Notes: generated by a model not told the origin, from the letters alone. Positions 18,023-27,408 are shown, numbered from the stretch's first letter. The stretch: DNA of 64,000 nt from Pedobacter hartonius (GCF_900107535.1 NZ_FNRA01000002.1:186001-250000), one strand, 5' to 3'. A program made the numbers and translations.

Positions 18023-19468
18023 ATGTTAAAGAAATCTATTGATCTCATTAAACTTGAAGCTGCTGAACAATCAGATAACTCACTGAAAAGAACATTAGGT
18101 CCTTTAAACCTGGTCTTAATCGGCGTGGGTTTAACCCTCGGCGCCGGCCTTTTCTCTATTACCGGTCTGGCTGCCGCAAATTATGCCGGGCCGGCAGTTA
18201 CCCTTTCTTTCATCATTGCAGCACTGGGCTGCGGTTTTGCGGCCTTGTGTTATGCAGAGTTCGCCTCTATGATCCCCGTGGCAGGCAGTGCCTATACCTA
18301 CTCCTACGCTACAATGGGCGAATTTTTTGCCTGGATCATTGGCTGGGACCTTGTGCTTGAATATTCTGTGGGATGCGCCACGGTGGCGATCAGCTGGTCG
18401 CAATACCTCACCCGCTTCCTCTCGTCATTCCATATCTACCTGCCTGCCCAGCTTACCCTTTCCCCGTTTGAAACCGCAAAATTGAGTGACGGAACTATTG
18501 TCCACGGCTGGATCAATATACCCGGGGCGCTGATTGTCATCCTCATGACGCTTGTTGTGATCCGCGGAACAAAAGGTTCTGCCATTGTAAACGGGGTAAT
18601 TGTATTCCTGAAGGTAGGCGTAGTGCTGGTATTTATTGCTCTGGGCTGGCAATATATTGACCCGGCGAACTATAAGCCTTACATTCCGCAGAATACCGGG
18701 GAATTCGGTCATTTTGGCTGGAGTGGTGTGCTGCGCGGTGCTGCACTGGTGTTCTTTGTATTTATCGGTTTTGATGCAGTGGCCGCCTCTGCACAGGAAA
18801 CAAAGAAACCATCCAGAGACCTGCCCATAGGCATCCTCGGCTCGCTGCTGGTATGTACAGTACTTTTTGGATTATTCGGCCATGTCATGACCGGCCTGGC
18901 AAACTATAAGGAATTTGCCAACAGCGGCGCCCCCGTTGCAATCGCTATAGAGAAAACACCATTTGCCTGGTTAAGCCAGGCCATTATTCTGGCCATTCTG
19001 ATTGGTTATACCTCAGTGATCCTGATCGACCTGATGGCACAATCAAGGATGTTCTACTCGATCAGCCGTGACGGGCTGCTGCCGAAAGTGTTTTCAGAAG
19101 TACACCCGAAGTACAAGACCCCCTACAAATCAAATATCCTGCTCTGTGCATTCATTGCATTATTTGCAGCCTTTGTACCCATTACCGTTGTGGGCGAAAT
19201 GACCAGCATAGGAACCTTACTGGCATTTCTGATGGTTTGTATCGGAATATTGATCCTGAGGAAGACCGATCCCGCAGCAGAGCGCCCTTTTAAAGTTCCC
19301 CTAGTACCCCTCATTCCTATCCTTGGCATACTGACCTGTTTGGGCATGATGGTCTTCATGCCATGGGAAACCTGGCTAAGGCTGGTGGTATGGCTGGCAC
19401 TAGGCCTGGTGATCTACTTTTGTTATGGAAAAAAGAACAGTGTACTGAGAAAATCGTTGCATAAATAG
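18023..19468 (+). CDS. APC-family amino acid permease
   Basis: 481 residues with about 12 transmembrane helices. The substrate-site glycine motif in helix 1 reads GVGLTLGAGLFSITG, typical of the amino acid/polyamine/organocation superfamily, followed by CYAEFASMIPVAGSAYTYSY and, in the sixth helix, FFVFIGFDAVAASAQETKKP split over that block. The overall pattern and a terminal extra helix pair resemble cationic amino acid transporter (CAT/YfnA) proteins. It probably imports amino acids by proton symport or exchange across the inner membrane. No co-transcribed partner is seen. Confidence 0.92.
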   Translation: MLKKSIDLIKLEAAEQSDNSLKRTLGPLNLVLIGVGLTLGAGLFSITGLAAANYAGPAVTLSFIIAALGCGFAALCYAEFASMIPVAGSAYTYSYATMGEFFAWIIGWDLVLEYSVGCATVAISWSQYLTRFLSSFHIYLPAQLTLSPFETAKLSDGTIVHGWINIPGALIVILMTLVVIRGTKGSAIVNGVIVFLKVGVVLVFIALGWQYIDPANYKPYIPQNTGEFGHFGWSGVLRGAALVFFVFIGFDAVAASAQETKKPSRDLPIGILGSLLVCTVLFGLFGHVMTGLANYKEFANSGAPVAIAIEKTPFAWLSQAIILAILIGYTSVILIDLMAQSRMFYSISRDGLLPKVFSEVHPKYKTPYKSNILLCAFIALFAAFVPITVVGEMTSIGTLLAFLMVCIGILILRKTDPAAERPFKVPLVPLIPILGILTCLGMMVFMPWETWLRLVVWLALGLVIYFCYGKKNSVLRKSLHK

Positions 19469-19645
19469 TACAGTCCTGAGGCAACAAATGCGTGACAACA
19501 TCTTAAATATCAAGCATATTAACAAAACAAGAAAAGCTTTGTCAACACAAAGAAAGAATTCTTAACATTTTAACAATGGGATTTTTTTTGGCGTAAGGTT
19601 TGTAATAGCATTTGTACGTCTGATATCTATTAAAATCATCTATCT

Positions 19646-19804
19646 ATGCTAGCTAAAATGAATCTTCTTTTCCCAGCTTTTGCAAGGCAGGAGCGCGTGA
19701 GACAACCAAAAGCATTAAGCCATAAACAATGGATTAATGTAGATAGGATTGTAATGGTATTGTTATTTGCCGGAGTAATTGCAGGAGCGATAATTTTCTC
19801 CTGA
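19646..19804 (+). CDS. Small single-pass membrane protein, 52 aa
   Basis: The short reading frame encodes a positively charged amphipathic N-terminal part (MLAKMNLLFPAFARQERVRQ) and one C-terminal hydrophobic helix (IVMVLLFAGVIAGAIIFS), a coherent N-in single-span design. A strong intrinsic terminator follows 37 bases after the stop, which supports a separate transcript. It is not recognised as a known family. Confidence 0.5.
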   Translation: MLAKMNLLFPAFARQERVRQPKALSHKQWINVDRIVMVLLFAGVIAGAIIFS

Positions 19805-19841
19805 TCAACATAAGATCTTAAATAATAGATTAATTTTTTAG

Positions 19842-19875
19842 GGCTGTATCATAAATCATGATACAGCCTTTTTTT
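19842..19875 (+). terminator. Intrinsic terminator
   Basis: GGCTGTATCAT, loop AAATC, ATGATACAGCC and then seven Ts: a perfect 11-bp stem. Confidence 0.92.
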
Positions 19876-19941
19876 GTTTTTATTAATCGCTTATAAAAAG
19901 ATAATTTACAGGCGCATGTAATACTGGAAAGATTCAATCAG

Positions 19942-22011
19942 TTATAACAATTTCTTTATAGCTGAGGCCGTATAATCCGTATTGGTTGGCGAGCCTGCAT
20001 TTTTGTCTACAATATTTCCCTCCTTATCCACCAACATATAGGTGGGAAAAGTAGTTACACCCAGTTGACGTTCAAGCATGCCCTGCTGCTCATCAGGAAG
20101 CCGGTAGTGAATAACATGAGTACCGCTGAGCTGTAGATCATATATCATGTTTCTCCAGGTATCTTCAGGAGAACGATTAGCAAAGTACATAAAGATCACA
20201 TCATTTGAGGCTAGTTTTTGTTTTAAAGCGTGAACCATTTTGAGGTCCCGTCTGCAGGGACTGCACCAGGTTCCCCAAAAATCAATATAAATGACCTTCC
20301 CTTTATACGGTTTTAGTAAAGCTTCTACAAGTCTCCTGGCGTCTTTACTGTCTTTTAACTGATCACTATTCTTCAGTCCTGCCTGATAGCTTTTACCCTC
20401 ATTTGCAATAACCTTATAATGTGCCTGCATTTGCTCAATATGGTTGATTATATACGGGTTATTTACACTTCTCCGAAACGAAGTTAGTTTTTGACTGGCC
20501 AGTGGCTTGCGAAGCACCTCAAACCAGTAGTTATATCTGTTGCCCCACCATAACTCCCTTAAGTTTTGATTATGTAACACCGAATCTGCAAGGCGCATGT
20601 CAATAAAGTTTTTTTCAGCCTGTAAGATTTCAGCCGTATGCCTTACCAACGGATCATTATTCAATCGGTCTGCCCGATTACTGATTTCGGCTTTTACTTT
20701 CGATTGATCACCAGCGAACTTGAGCTTCTTCGCAAGCGTATCGATCACTGCGATTTGTGTTGCCAAACTGCCGGTCAATTTCCCATCATCCTGCAGCCGC
20801 TCTCCAATTTCGCTAAACAATACATTTTCGGCAGCATTATTTTCACTGAGATAACCCAGATAATCACTTATAAATCTTCCAAAATATCTCGTCATCGTAT
20901 AGTCTGATGGATCATCCAGAGGGAACTTAACTTTTACGTAGTTAAAATATGCTTCCTGAAATCTTTGCACCGTGCGTCCGGATAAATCGAAACGATGCTG
21001 CATCAGATTGAATGCGAAGTCATATTTTTCTTCTGTTTGTTTATATTTTACAAACTTGTCTGAAATCCGGGGATACTGACTAATATGCTGACTGAGGTTG
21101 GCAAGCCGGCGTTGATAAACTTCTTCACATTGACGGAGATATTGCATATCATCCAGACCAGTCATTCCCGCTTTATCTATGGCAATAGGTGGATCTGTAT
21201 ATTGCCTGAGTTCATTATTCAGACGCGCATTATTCCCCATAAAAAGTACTTCTTTCGGGCGGTCAACATAGCTGCGGTAATTTTTCTTGTCTCTGGCGTT
21301 TGGCATATAATCTGCAATGTCCACAAATACAAAAAGTGTATCCCCCGGCGCTACTACAGCACGAATCCTGGTTCTCTTCCAATCTACATACAGTTCCTGA
21401 GTATTCATTACTGGAAACGTCAACTTAAAGGTACCCCGGTCATTCATATCAGCATAGTATTTTACTTCCTCTCCGGTTATAAAGTCTGCTATGGAAACTT
21501 CAAATGGAGAACGGAAAAACCGTTCCACAAACCCTTTGATACCCTGATCTAAGTTTCTGTAGTAACCAATGACAGTTACGGAATCAAGACTAAATCTGGG
21601 TTCATTAAAAGGCGTATGATCTGCAGTCGTATAGTCCGGATAACGATCTGGCATCAAAACATAATGGAATTTGGCCCCGTCCTCTTGTGTTATAGCAAGC
21701 TCGTTTTCAACTTCCTTTTCCAGATGCAACTTTATAATCTTTTCTTCCCTGATCAATACGAGATCTACAGCTCCCTTTGCCTGCGTTTTTACTTCTTTAT
21801 ACGTCCAGAAATTATTATGGTAAATGGCAAACTCCTCAAAAAAGCCGAATTGCCAGTTGTTATTCTCCTTATTTATCCAATTTCCAATGAATGGTCCTGA
21901 TAAGCGTAACTTACTTGTTCGGGGGTATAAACATAAAAAAGCGATGGACAGGACGAGGATTGACAATACGGCCAATACAATTTTGACTTTATAACTTCCG
22001 ATTGAGATCAT
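19942..22011 (-). CDS. TlpA-like thioredoxin-fold protein with long N-terminal region
   Basis: 689 residues with an N-terminal signal anchor (VKIVLAVLSILVLSIAFLCL). The C-terminal 140 residues are a TlpA/ResA-like thioredoxin domain with the redox motif WCSPC inside YIDFWGTWCSPC and the cis-Pro context FPTYMLVDKEGN. The long middle part is largely helical with a beta-rich N-terminal section, a layout common in Bacteroidota thiol-disulfide proteins exposed to the periplasm. It probably reduces or isomerises disulfides in envelope proteins. The ATG at 22011 is preferred; an in-frame start at 22029 would add six residues. It stands alone on its strand. Confidence 0.85.
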   Translation of the reverse strand: MISIGSYKVKIVLAVLSILVLSIAFLCLYPRTSKLRLSGPFIGNWINKENNNWQFGFFEEFAIYHNNFWTYKEVKTQAKGAVDLVLIREEKIIKLHLEKEVENELAITQEDGAKFHYVLMPDRYPDYTTADHTPFNEPRFSLDSVTVIGYYRNLDQGIKGFVERFFRSPFEVSIADFITGEEVKYYADMNDRGTFKLTFPVMNTQELYVDWKRTRIRAVVAPGDTLFVFVDIADYMPNARDKKNYRSYVDRPKEVLFMGNNARLNNELRQYTDPPIAIDKAGMTGLDDMQYLRQCEEVYQRRLANLSQHISQYPRISDKFVKYKQTEEKYDFAFNLMQHRFDLSGRTVQRFQEAYFNYVKVKFPLDDPSDYTMTRYFGRFISDYLGYLSENNAAENVLFSEIGERLQDDGKLTGSLATQIAVIDTLAKKLKFAGDQSKVKAEISNRADRLNNDPLVRHTAEILQAEKNFIDMRLADSVLHNQNLRELWWGNRYNYWFEVLRKPLASQKLTSFRRSVNNPYIINHIEQMQAHYKVIANEGKSYQAGLKNSDQLKDSKDARRLVEALLKPYKGKVIYIDFWGTWCSPCRRDLKMVHALKQKLASNDVIFMYFANRSPEDTWRNMIYDLQLSGTHVIHYRLPDEQQGMLERQLGVTTFPTYMLVDKEGNIVDKNAGSPTNTDYTASAIKKLL

Positions 22012-22206
22012 AGTATTATCTGCAAACAATATATCTTAAAGTTAATAAATAATATTAACGTGAGCATATAGTTTTAGCAAAGCTATATCAGGTATTGAAA
22101 ATATATAAAGATAATTCAATCTTAAAAAAAGCTATCAGCAAAATGAGTCCATGATTTGAATTTGCAGGCCGCTTTTTTTTACCTTTTTTGGCATGAAACG
22201 CCCGAA

Positions 22207-23349
22207 TTAAAGTAACAACGTGTCAATGCGGTGTGCCTGTACACGCTGCTGCGATGCTGCCCAGGAGTAAATCGTAAAGTGACCATCCTGCGAGGCCACC
22301 ATCGCCATTGCATCATTCTGGTCGTGCACAAACTGCGCGGCAGAAAGGTGCCGTGTTCCGCCTACCTTTGCGGCATGCATAGATACTGCCCCCCCGCCTG
22401 CAATAGGTTCAACAAAGGAGATATCTTCAATCAGGTCCTTGCCTTTAGCCCGGCCTATTTTAGCACCAAATGCAAGCAACTCAAACTCATCAGTAATAAC
22501 TGTAGCACCATCTACCGCAGTTAACCCGGCAAGGTGCTCCACTTCCCTCCTCAGTGCCGTCTGCCAGAAGATCTGACTGGCTTCTTTACGTTCCTGCCTT
22601 AATAAGTTTGACAGCCCGCAAAATGAAGGCTGAATACCATACTGGACGGGCTTAATGATCGACTGTAACCAGTTCCCGGAGCCGTTTGGCACCACAAGCA
22701 GGGTTCCGCCACGCTGGTGGGAACGCATAGAGACCGCCAGCTGGATCATTACATTGACCGTGTCGTTCCAGTAAGAAGGAGCGGTAAGGTCCAGTAAGGA
22801 AAGCAGTATCGGCGGACAGTCGGGCAGTTTGGTGATGTTCCCTTCAACAATCTTGATCTGATCGCCTTTCAGCACCGCTATATTCGTGAATTTCCCAAAT
22901 CCATAGATACGCCGGTGTTTAATGACCAGCAATGCAGGCTCCGAAACATCTACAACAAAACAAAAATTCGGAATGCTGGTTGTTGTGCCCCAAATATAAA
23001 GCTCATCCTCTTCCTGCCAGATGCCAAGGTGAATTCCCGCACGTTCTATTCCCGGTGCAATCTTAACCAGGGCATTCGGGCTCAGCGGAAGACGCTGCCT
23101 GAATAACAAGGGGTTACCGGCTTGTACCGGAGGCAAAAAAGCCAGTGATATTTTTGGGGAATGCCCCTCTTCCTTACGGATGCTCGCCCAAAAAGCCGCA
23201 TCAATAATCGTTTCGATGATGATCGATGATGGCAAAGGAGCAAGATCTTCTTCTCCACTTTCCCGGGCAGAATTAAGATAACCGGCAAAAATAGCTTCAA
23301 CTTCTGCAGCAACAGTGTGCGCCGCCCGGTAAGTAGGATTATAGATCAT
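22207..23349 (-). CDS. Diadenylate cyclase-like protein (DACNV-DisA_N architecture)
   Basis: 380 residues. The C-terminal third is a DisA_N (DAC) domain: DGA at 280-282 in DGATVITDEFELLAFGAKIG and GTRHLSAA at 331-338, matching the DGA and GTRHRxA motifs that bind ATP when two DAC domains meet face to face. The last Arg of RHR is Leu here. The first 250 residues fit the predicted DACNV sensor domain found before DAC domains. The product would be c-di-AMP. The ATG overlaps the stop of rlmF by four bases, so translation is coupled to an rRNA methyltransferase. What the sensor part detects is unknown. Confidence 0.8.
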   Translation of the reverse strand: MIYNPTYRAAHTVAAEVEAIFAGYLNSARESGEEDLAPLPSSIIIETIIDAAFWASIRKEEGHSPKISLAFLPPVQAGNPLLFRQRLPLSPNALVKIAPGIERAGIHLGIWQEEDELYIWGTTTSIPNFCFVVDVSEPALLVIKHRRIYGFGKFTNIAVLKGDQIKIVEGNITKLPDCPPILLSLLDLTAPSYWNDTVNVMIQLAVSMRSHQRGGTLLVVPNGSGNWLQSIIKPVQYGIQPSFCGLSNLLRQERKEASQIFWQTALRREVEHLAGLTAVDGATVITDEFELLAFGAKIGRAKGKDLIEDISFVEPIAGGGAVSMHAAKVGGTRHLSAAQFVHDQNDAMAMVASQDGHFTIYSWAASQQRVQAHRIDTLLL

Positions 23350-24296
23350 GGTTTAAAGTTAAGCTTTTCAGGCCAATCTTCCATCTCTGCGGCCGACAAA
23401 AAAGTCCAGGCAACAAAACGGCTTTGTTTCTGCCCCTGCGACATTTCGATGGTCTCCCATGCACTTACACCTGCCCTTTCAAGCGCATCATAAACCAGGG
23501 AAAGATGGGCGCTTTTAGAGACCAGGGTGGTAAACCAGCAGCACTGTGAACCTATTGCGGAACTCTCCCCTATCATATTCCGGATAAACTCAACCTCTCC
23601 GCCCTTACACCAGAGTTCGGAATGCTGCCCTCCGAAATTTAATACGGTTTCCCGGCCCTTCTGCTTACCCAGATTTCTTACTTTGCGCTGTGACCCGCTG
23701 CGTGCTTCCTCAGCCGAGGCATGAAAGGGAGGGTTACACATCGTGAGATCAAACAGTTCTCCGGGTTTTACGATTCCTGTGAAGATATGGGCGGCTGAAT
23801 GCTGCAGCCTGAAAGCCAGATGTCCCTTTAGCGAAGGGTTAATCGCAGCGATATTTGTAGCTGAATCAATGGCCCTTTTGTCAACATCTGAACCCACAAA
23901 CTCCCAGCCATACGCCTGGTGCCCGATGATAGGATAGATACAATTGGCGCCGACACCAATATCAAGGACTTTAACCCTATTCCCCTTAGGGATCACATTG
24001 CCATTTACAGCGGCCAGCAAATCGGCCAGGTAGTGTATATAATCAGCCCTTCCCGGTATTGGCGGACAAAGATAATTTTCAGGAATGTCCCAGTGTGTTA
24101 TCCCGTAAAAGTGGCTTAACAGCGCCGCGTTAAGCGTCTTCACTGCATCGGGGTTGGAAAAATCAACAGATTGATCTCCGTAGGGATTAACGAATACGAA
24201 CTTCTCCAGTTGCGGATAACTGCAGATTAATTCTGGAAAATCGTACCTGGAACGGTGCAGATTTCTGGGATGGAGCTCTTGTTTTTCAACGGACAT
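23346..24296 (-). CDS. rlmF: 23S rRNA (adenine(1618)-N(6))-methyltransferase
   Basis: 316 residues of the RlmF family. The N-terminal block HPRNLHRSRYDF and WDIPENYLCPPIPGRADYIH are family signatures; the SAM-binding motif is VLDIGVGANCIYP and the catalytic N6-adenine motif reads NPPF inside MCNPPFHASAEEA. The enzyme methylates A1618 of 23S rRNA during large-subunit assembly. It is the first gene of a two-gene unit with the DAC-like gene, with stop and start overlapping. A perfect 12-bp inverted repeat lies only four bases before its start codon. Confidence 0.96.
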   Translation of the reverse strand: MSVEKQELHPRNLHRSRYDFPELICSYPQLEKFVFVNPYGDQSVDFSNPDAVKTLNAALLSHFYGITHWDIPENYLCPPIPGRADYIHYLADLLAAVNGNVIPKGNRVKVLDIGVGANCIYPIIGHQAYGWEFVGSDVDKRAIDSATNIAAINPSLKGHLAFRLQHSAAHIFTGIVKPGELFDLTMCNPPFHASAEEARSGSQRKVRNLGKQKGRETVLNFGGQHSELWCKGGEVEFIRNMIGESSAIGSQCCWFTTLVSKSAHLSLVYDALERAGVSAWETIEMSQGQKQSRFVAWTFLSAAEMEDWPEKLNFKP

Positions 24297-24300
24297 AATT

Positions 24301-24327
24301 TAACGCTTACCTCAAAGGTAAGCGTTA
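24301..24327 (-). promoter_or_regulatory. Perfect hairpin at the rlmF translation start
   Basis: TAACGCTTACCT, loop CAA, AGGTAAGCGTTA on the plus strand. It lies between the end of the sugar transporter gene and the rlmF ATG at 24296, without a T-tract, so in the rlmF mRNA it would fold directly against the start codon. It may be a translational switch, an operator, or a terminator for readthrough from upstream. Confidence 0.55.
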
Positions 24328-24436
24328 ATTGATATATTTCAGCGGTAAAGCCGCATTTGTATAACTGATTACTGCGCAAGAAGCCCTCCGTCAGCTGCAT
24401 AAATAGACTGCAGTCCGTAAAATACGCCTGACAGAT

Positions 24437-25846
24437 TTAGTGGTTAACCCTCACCGGTTTATCAAGTGATACCTGTATCCTTTTCATACAATACAGACCA
24501 AAGATTAAAATATAGGCATAACAGGCAGCCGGTAAAAAGAAAGAGTTCTGGATACCTACTGAATCGGCCAGGCCACCCTGGATCAGCGGCACCAGTGCAC
24601 CACCCAGAATAGCCATTACCAATAACGAAGATCCCTGGCTCACATATTTTCCTAAACCTGAGATGGCAAGGGTATAGATATTGGAGAACATAATGGAATT
24701 GAATAGTCCTATTCCCAGGATCGGATACAATGCCATACTTCCTTTACTAAATACAGAGAGCAGCAGCAGTACGATATTTACGCCTGCGAACAGCACCAGC
24801 GTACGTGCCGGAGCAGATTTTCCGATCACAAAGGCCACAATGTTCAGCACAATGAATATGATAAAAAAGCTGGTTTGAGCAAAAGTAAGATCAACAATAC
24901 TAAACACCAGCAGATAAACCGCAGCAGCAGCAAGGATCATATAGATCAGTTTCCTGCCTTGTGCCAGGCCGCTCAGGGAAATAGCCCCGAGGAACCTTCC
25001 GATCATTGCACCGCCCCAGTAAAGCGCCAGGTAATTCTTGCTCAGCACTTCCGGCAGGTTCATGATATCTTCCTGGGCCATAAAGCTGATCAGCAAACTT
25101 CCGATACCTACCTCAGCACCCACATAACAGAAAATTCCAAAGATCCCCATTTTTAACTGCGGGAATTTCAGTGCGCCCAATCCTCTTTCTTCAGACTCTT
25201 CAGAACTGAAAGAAGGAAGCTTCACCCGGCTGATGATGATTGCCAGGGCAATCAGTATCCCTGCAAAGATCAGGTAAGGGATACGGGTAGAATCTGCAGT
25301 AACCTTTCCGTCTACCAGAAACAGAGTATAGATCAGGTGACCGCCAAGAACCGGGGCAATGGTTGTTCCAAAGGAGTTAAATGCCTGTGTTAAATTTAAC
25401 CGGCTGGAAGCACTTTCTTCGGGGCCCAGTAAAGTAACGTAAGCATTGGCCGTGATTTGCAGAATGGTGAAACCTAAGCCTAAAACGAATAATGCGGCAA
25501 GGAAAACACCATAAACAGAAAGACTTGCCGCAGGATAAAACAGGCAGCAGCCGACGGCAGAAAGTATAACTCCTGAAATAATTCCTTTTTTATACCCAAC
25601 TTTGTTGATCGGGTCACCTTTATAATAGGAGACCAGGAAATAAATTAAAGACCCGATAAAGTAAGCTCCGAAAAATGCAAATTGCACGAGCATGGATTGC
25701 AGAAAGGTTAAGCTGAACAGCACTTTTAAATGCGGAATTAAGATATCGTTCATGCAGGTAATAAAGCCCCACATGAAGAAAAGAAGTGTCATTGTAATAA
25801 GGGGAATAATAGAACTGTTTTTTTTAACGGGAGTACTGATTTCCAT
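24437..25846 (-). CDS. FucP/GluP-type sugar MFS transporter
   Basis: 469 residues with 12 predicted membrane helices. The N terminus LLFFMWGFITCMNDILIPHLK is the hallmark of the FucP/GluP (fucose, glucose/galactose) branch of the major facilitator superfamily, with Asn and Asp in helix 1. The second signature is LGLGFTILQITANAYVTLLG followed by SRLNLTQAFNSFGTTIAP. It probably imports a monosaccharide with protons. It has no catabolic partner next to it, so the sugar cannot be named with confidence. Confidence 0.92.
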   Translation of the reverse strand: MEISTPVKKNSSIIPLITMTLLFFMWGFITCMNDILIPHLKVLFSLTFLQSMLVQFAFFGAYFIGSLIYFLVSYYKGDPINKVGYKKGIISGVILSAVGCCLFYPAASLSVYGVFLAALFVLGLGFTILQITANAYVTLLGPEESASSRLNLTQAFNSFGTTIAPVLGGHLIYTLFLVDGKVTADSTRIPYLIFAGILIALAIIISRVKLPSFSSEESEERGLGALKFPQLKMGIFGIFCYVGAEVGIGSLLISFMAQEDIMNLPEVLSKNYLALYWGGAMIGRFLGAISLSGLAQGRKLIYMILAAAAVYLLVFSIVDLTFAQTSFFIIFIVLNIVAFVIGKSAPARTLVLFAGVNIVLLLLSVFSKGSMALYPILGIGLFNSIMFSNIYTLAISGLGKYVSQGSSLLVMAILGGALVPLIQGGLADSVGIQNSFFLPAACYAYILIFGLYCMKRIQVSLDKPVRVNH

Positions 25847-26001
25847 GTTTAATTAATGTATCTGGTTTATATATGATTATCGGTGATGAGCAAGTAAGTG
25901 TACACAATACACAAATAAACTGTTTAGTAAAGGAATAATTGTGTTGGTTAGGTAAAAAATTGAGAATACGGGGCATTACATCAAATATTAGTTTTAATTT
26001 A

Positions 26002-26009
26002 TACGTTTG
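26002..26009 (+). promoter_or_regulatory. -7 box upstream of the dgkA-like gene
   Basis: TACGTTTG matches TAnnTTTG, 20 bases before the start codon. Confidence 0.4.
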
Positions 26010-26028
26010 GAAGTACTCATAAAATGAT

Positions 26029-26376
26029 ATGCGAAGATTAGTAAAAAGTTTTGGATATGCATTATCCGGGATTACTTATACTGTAAAAACACAAATGAAC
26101 TTCAGGATTCACCTTGCAATTATTCTTCTGGTAGGAATAGCAGGATGGTATTTCAGGCTGTCAGCAGCTGAATGGGTATGGATCGTGTTAACGATCGGCC
26201 TGGTGCTGGTAGCTGAGCTGTTAAATACAGCTATTGAGCTCCTGGTAGACCTGGTGTCTCCGGGCTTTGATGTTCAGGCAGGCAGGGTCAAAGATATTGC
26301 AGCAGGGGCCGTCCTGGTGGCAGCAGGTATTTCTGTGGTTACGGGGCTGATCATTTTTGTTCCAAAATTCATCTGA
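26029..26376 (+). CDS. DgkA-type diacylglycerol/undecaprenol kinase
   Basis: 115 residues with three membrane helices, the size of the prokaryotic integral-membrane lipid kinase family. The active-site signature is ELLNTAIELLVDLV with the catalytic Glu/Asn pair, followed by KDIAAGAVLVAA. In Gram-negatives it recycles diacylglycerol; in Gram-positives the homolog phosphorylates undecaprenol. It ends one base before the recO start codon, so the two are one transcript. Confidence 0.92.
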   Translation: MRRLVKSFGYALSGITYTVKTQMNFRIHLAIILLVGIAGWYFRLSAAEWVWIVLTIGLVLVAELLNTAIELLVDLVSPGFDVQAGRVKDIAAGAVLVAAGISVVTGLIIFVPKFI

Positions 26377-26377
26377 T

Positions 26378-27103
26378 ATGCTTCACAAAACCCGCGGTAT
26401 CGTTTTAAAAACCACCCTGTATAGTGAGAGCAGTGTGGTGGTCCAGATCTTTACCGCAAAATTCGGCATACAATCTTACCTGGTGAACGGCGTGAAAAGG
26501 CCTAAAGCGAAGATCAGGATGAATATGCTGCAGCCGCTGCACCTGGTAGATATGGTGGTTTACCATAAAACTAATTCCAGCATCCAGCGGATTTCTGAAC
26601 TCCGGCCTTCACCTGTGTTCCGCACGATTCCATATGATATTATAAAAAGTACAATAGTTATCTTTTTAAATGAGGTACTCTATAAAAGTATCCGCCAGCA
26701 AAATGCAGATGAAAATATCTTCGATTATATCTTCAATGCCGTCTCCTGGTTTGACGAAACTGAAACTGCAAGTGCCAACTTCCATCTGGCGTTCCTGTTA
26801 AAGCTGTCCCGATTTCTGGGCTTCGCCCCGAGTACACAAACAAAGAGCGACCAGAGTTACTTCGATCTGCAGGAAGGTGAATTCAAATCCCTGCCCCCCG
26901 TCCATCCCTATTTTATTGAGAAAACATCTGCGGCATTGTTTATTGCACTGTTTAGCACCCCATTTGAGAGATTGGCAGAAATAAAAATAGATAACGTTAC
27001 CCGGCGGGTAATACTTGATAAAATACTGATTTACTACACCTTACACACCGCATCTTTCGGAGAAATAAAATCCCACCAGGTGCTGGAAGAGGTGTTATCA
27101 TAA
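26378..27103 (+). CDS. recO: DNA repair protein RecO
   Basis: 241 residues. The N-terminal OB fold begins HKTRGIVLKTTLYSESSVVVQIFT and continues with YLVNGVKRPKAKIRMNMLQPL, the RecO signature; the helical C-terminal domain follows (FHLAFLLKLSRFLGFAP). RecO anneals SSB-coated DNA and helps load RecA in RecFOR recombinational repair. The ATG at 26378, just after the dgkA-like stop, opens the conserved sequence; an earlier in-frame start would overlap the previous gene. No Cys4 zinc motif is seen. Confidence 0.93.
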   Translation: MLHKTRGIVLKTTLYSESSVVVQIFTAKFGIQSYLVNGVKRPKAKIRMNMLQPLHLVDMVVYHKTNSSIQRISELRPSPVFRTIPYDIIKSTIVIFLNEVLYKSIRQQNADENIFDYIFNAVSWFDETETASANFHLAFLLKLSRFLGFAPSTQTKSDQSYFDLQEGEFKSLPPVHPYFIEKTSAALFIALFSTPFERLAEIKIDNVTRRVILDKILIYYTLHTASFGEIKSHQVLEEVLS

Positions 27104-27117
27104 AAATATGCAAAAAG

Positions 27118-27149
27118 TTTTGGAGTTTTAATTTAGAGGTGTATATTTG
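27118..27149 (+). promoter_or_regulatory. Promoter of left tRNA-Val
   Basis: TTTTG (27118-27122), 19 bases, TATATTTG (27142-27149): a near-ideal Bacteroidota housekeeping promoter. The following CACTCCCAACA is repeated after the promoter of the right-hand tRNA copy. Confidence 0.85.
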
Positions 27150-27203
27150 CACTCCCAACAACAGGGAACGGCTTACTCAGCCAGCTGAAAGGCATAAAGA
27201 GTA

Positions 27204-27287
27204 GAACCAAGGGGAGATTAGCTCAGCTGGTTCAGAGCACCTGCCTTACAAGCAGGGGGTCACTGGTTCGAACCCAGTATCTCCCAC
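27204..27287 (+). repeat. Left 84-bp direct repeat (attachment site) containing tRNA-Val
   Basis: Identical base for base to 32625-32708. It spans eight bases before the tRNA, the whole tRNA and one base after it. Identity stops sharply at both edges. It is the presumed attL of the inserted element. Confidence 0.85.
27212..27286 (+). tRNA. tRNA-Val (anticodon TAC), left copy
   Basis: Cloverleaf: acceptor GGGAGAT/ATCTCCC, D arm GCTC-AGCTGGTTCA-GAGC, anticodon stem CCTGC/GCAGG with loop CTTACAA, T arm ACTGG-TTCGAAC-CCAGT, discriminator A. The next bases are CCA (27287-27289), unlike the right copy. A hairpin terminator follows. Confidence 0.97.
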
Positions 27288-27294
27288 CAAAAGA

Positions 27295-27323
27295 AGCCTT
27301 TCAGTATTACTGAGAGGCTTTTT
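27295..27323 (+). terminator. Terminator after left tRNA-Val
   Basis: AGCCTTTCAGT, loop ATT, ACTGAGAGGCT (with one G-T pair) and Ts. It lies inside the element boundary, so it was probably brought in with it. Confidence 0.85.
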
Positions 27324-27382
27324 CATTTATAGGGATTTTATCCTTATAGGAAGATAGATTGAATCAAGAGCGTGCAGCGTGT

Positions 27383-27408
27383 TTGTTTGACCAATGTTTG
27401 AGTAAACA
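27383..27408 (+). repeat. Left arm-type repeat of the element
   Basis: TTGTTTGA, five bases, GTTTGAG, one base, AAACA. It matches 32507-32532 at 21 of 26 positions and lies 95 bases inside attL. Confidence 0.6.
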
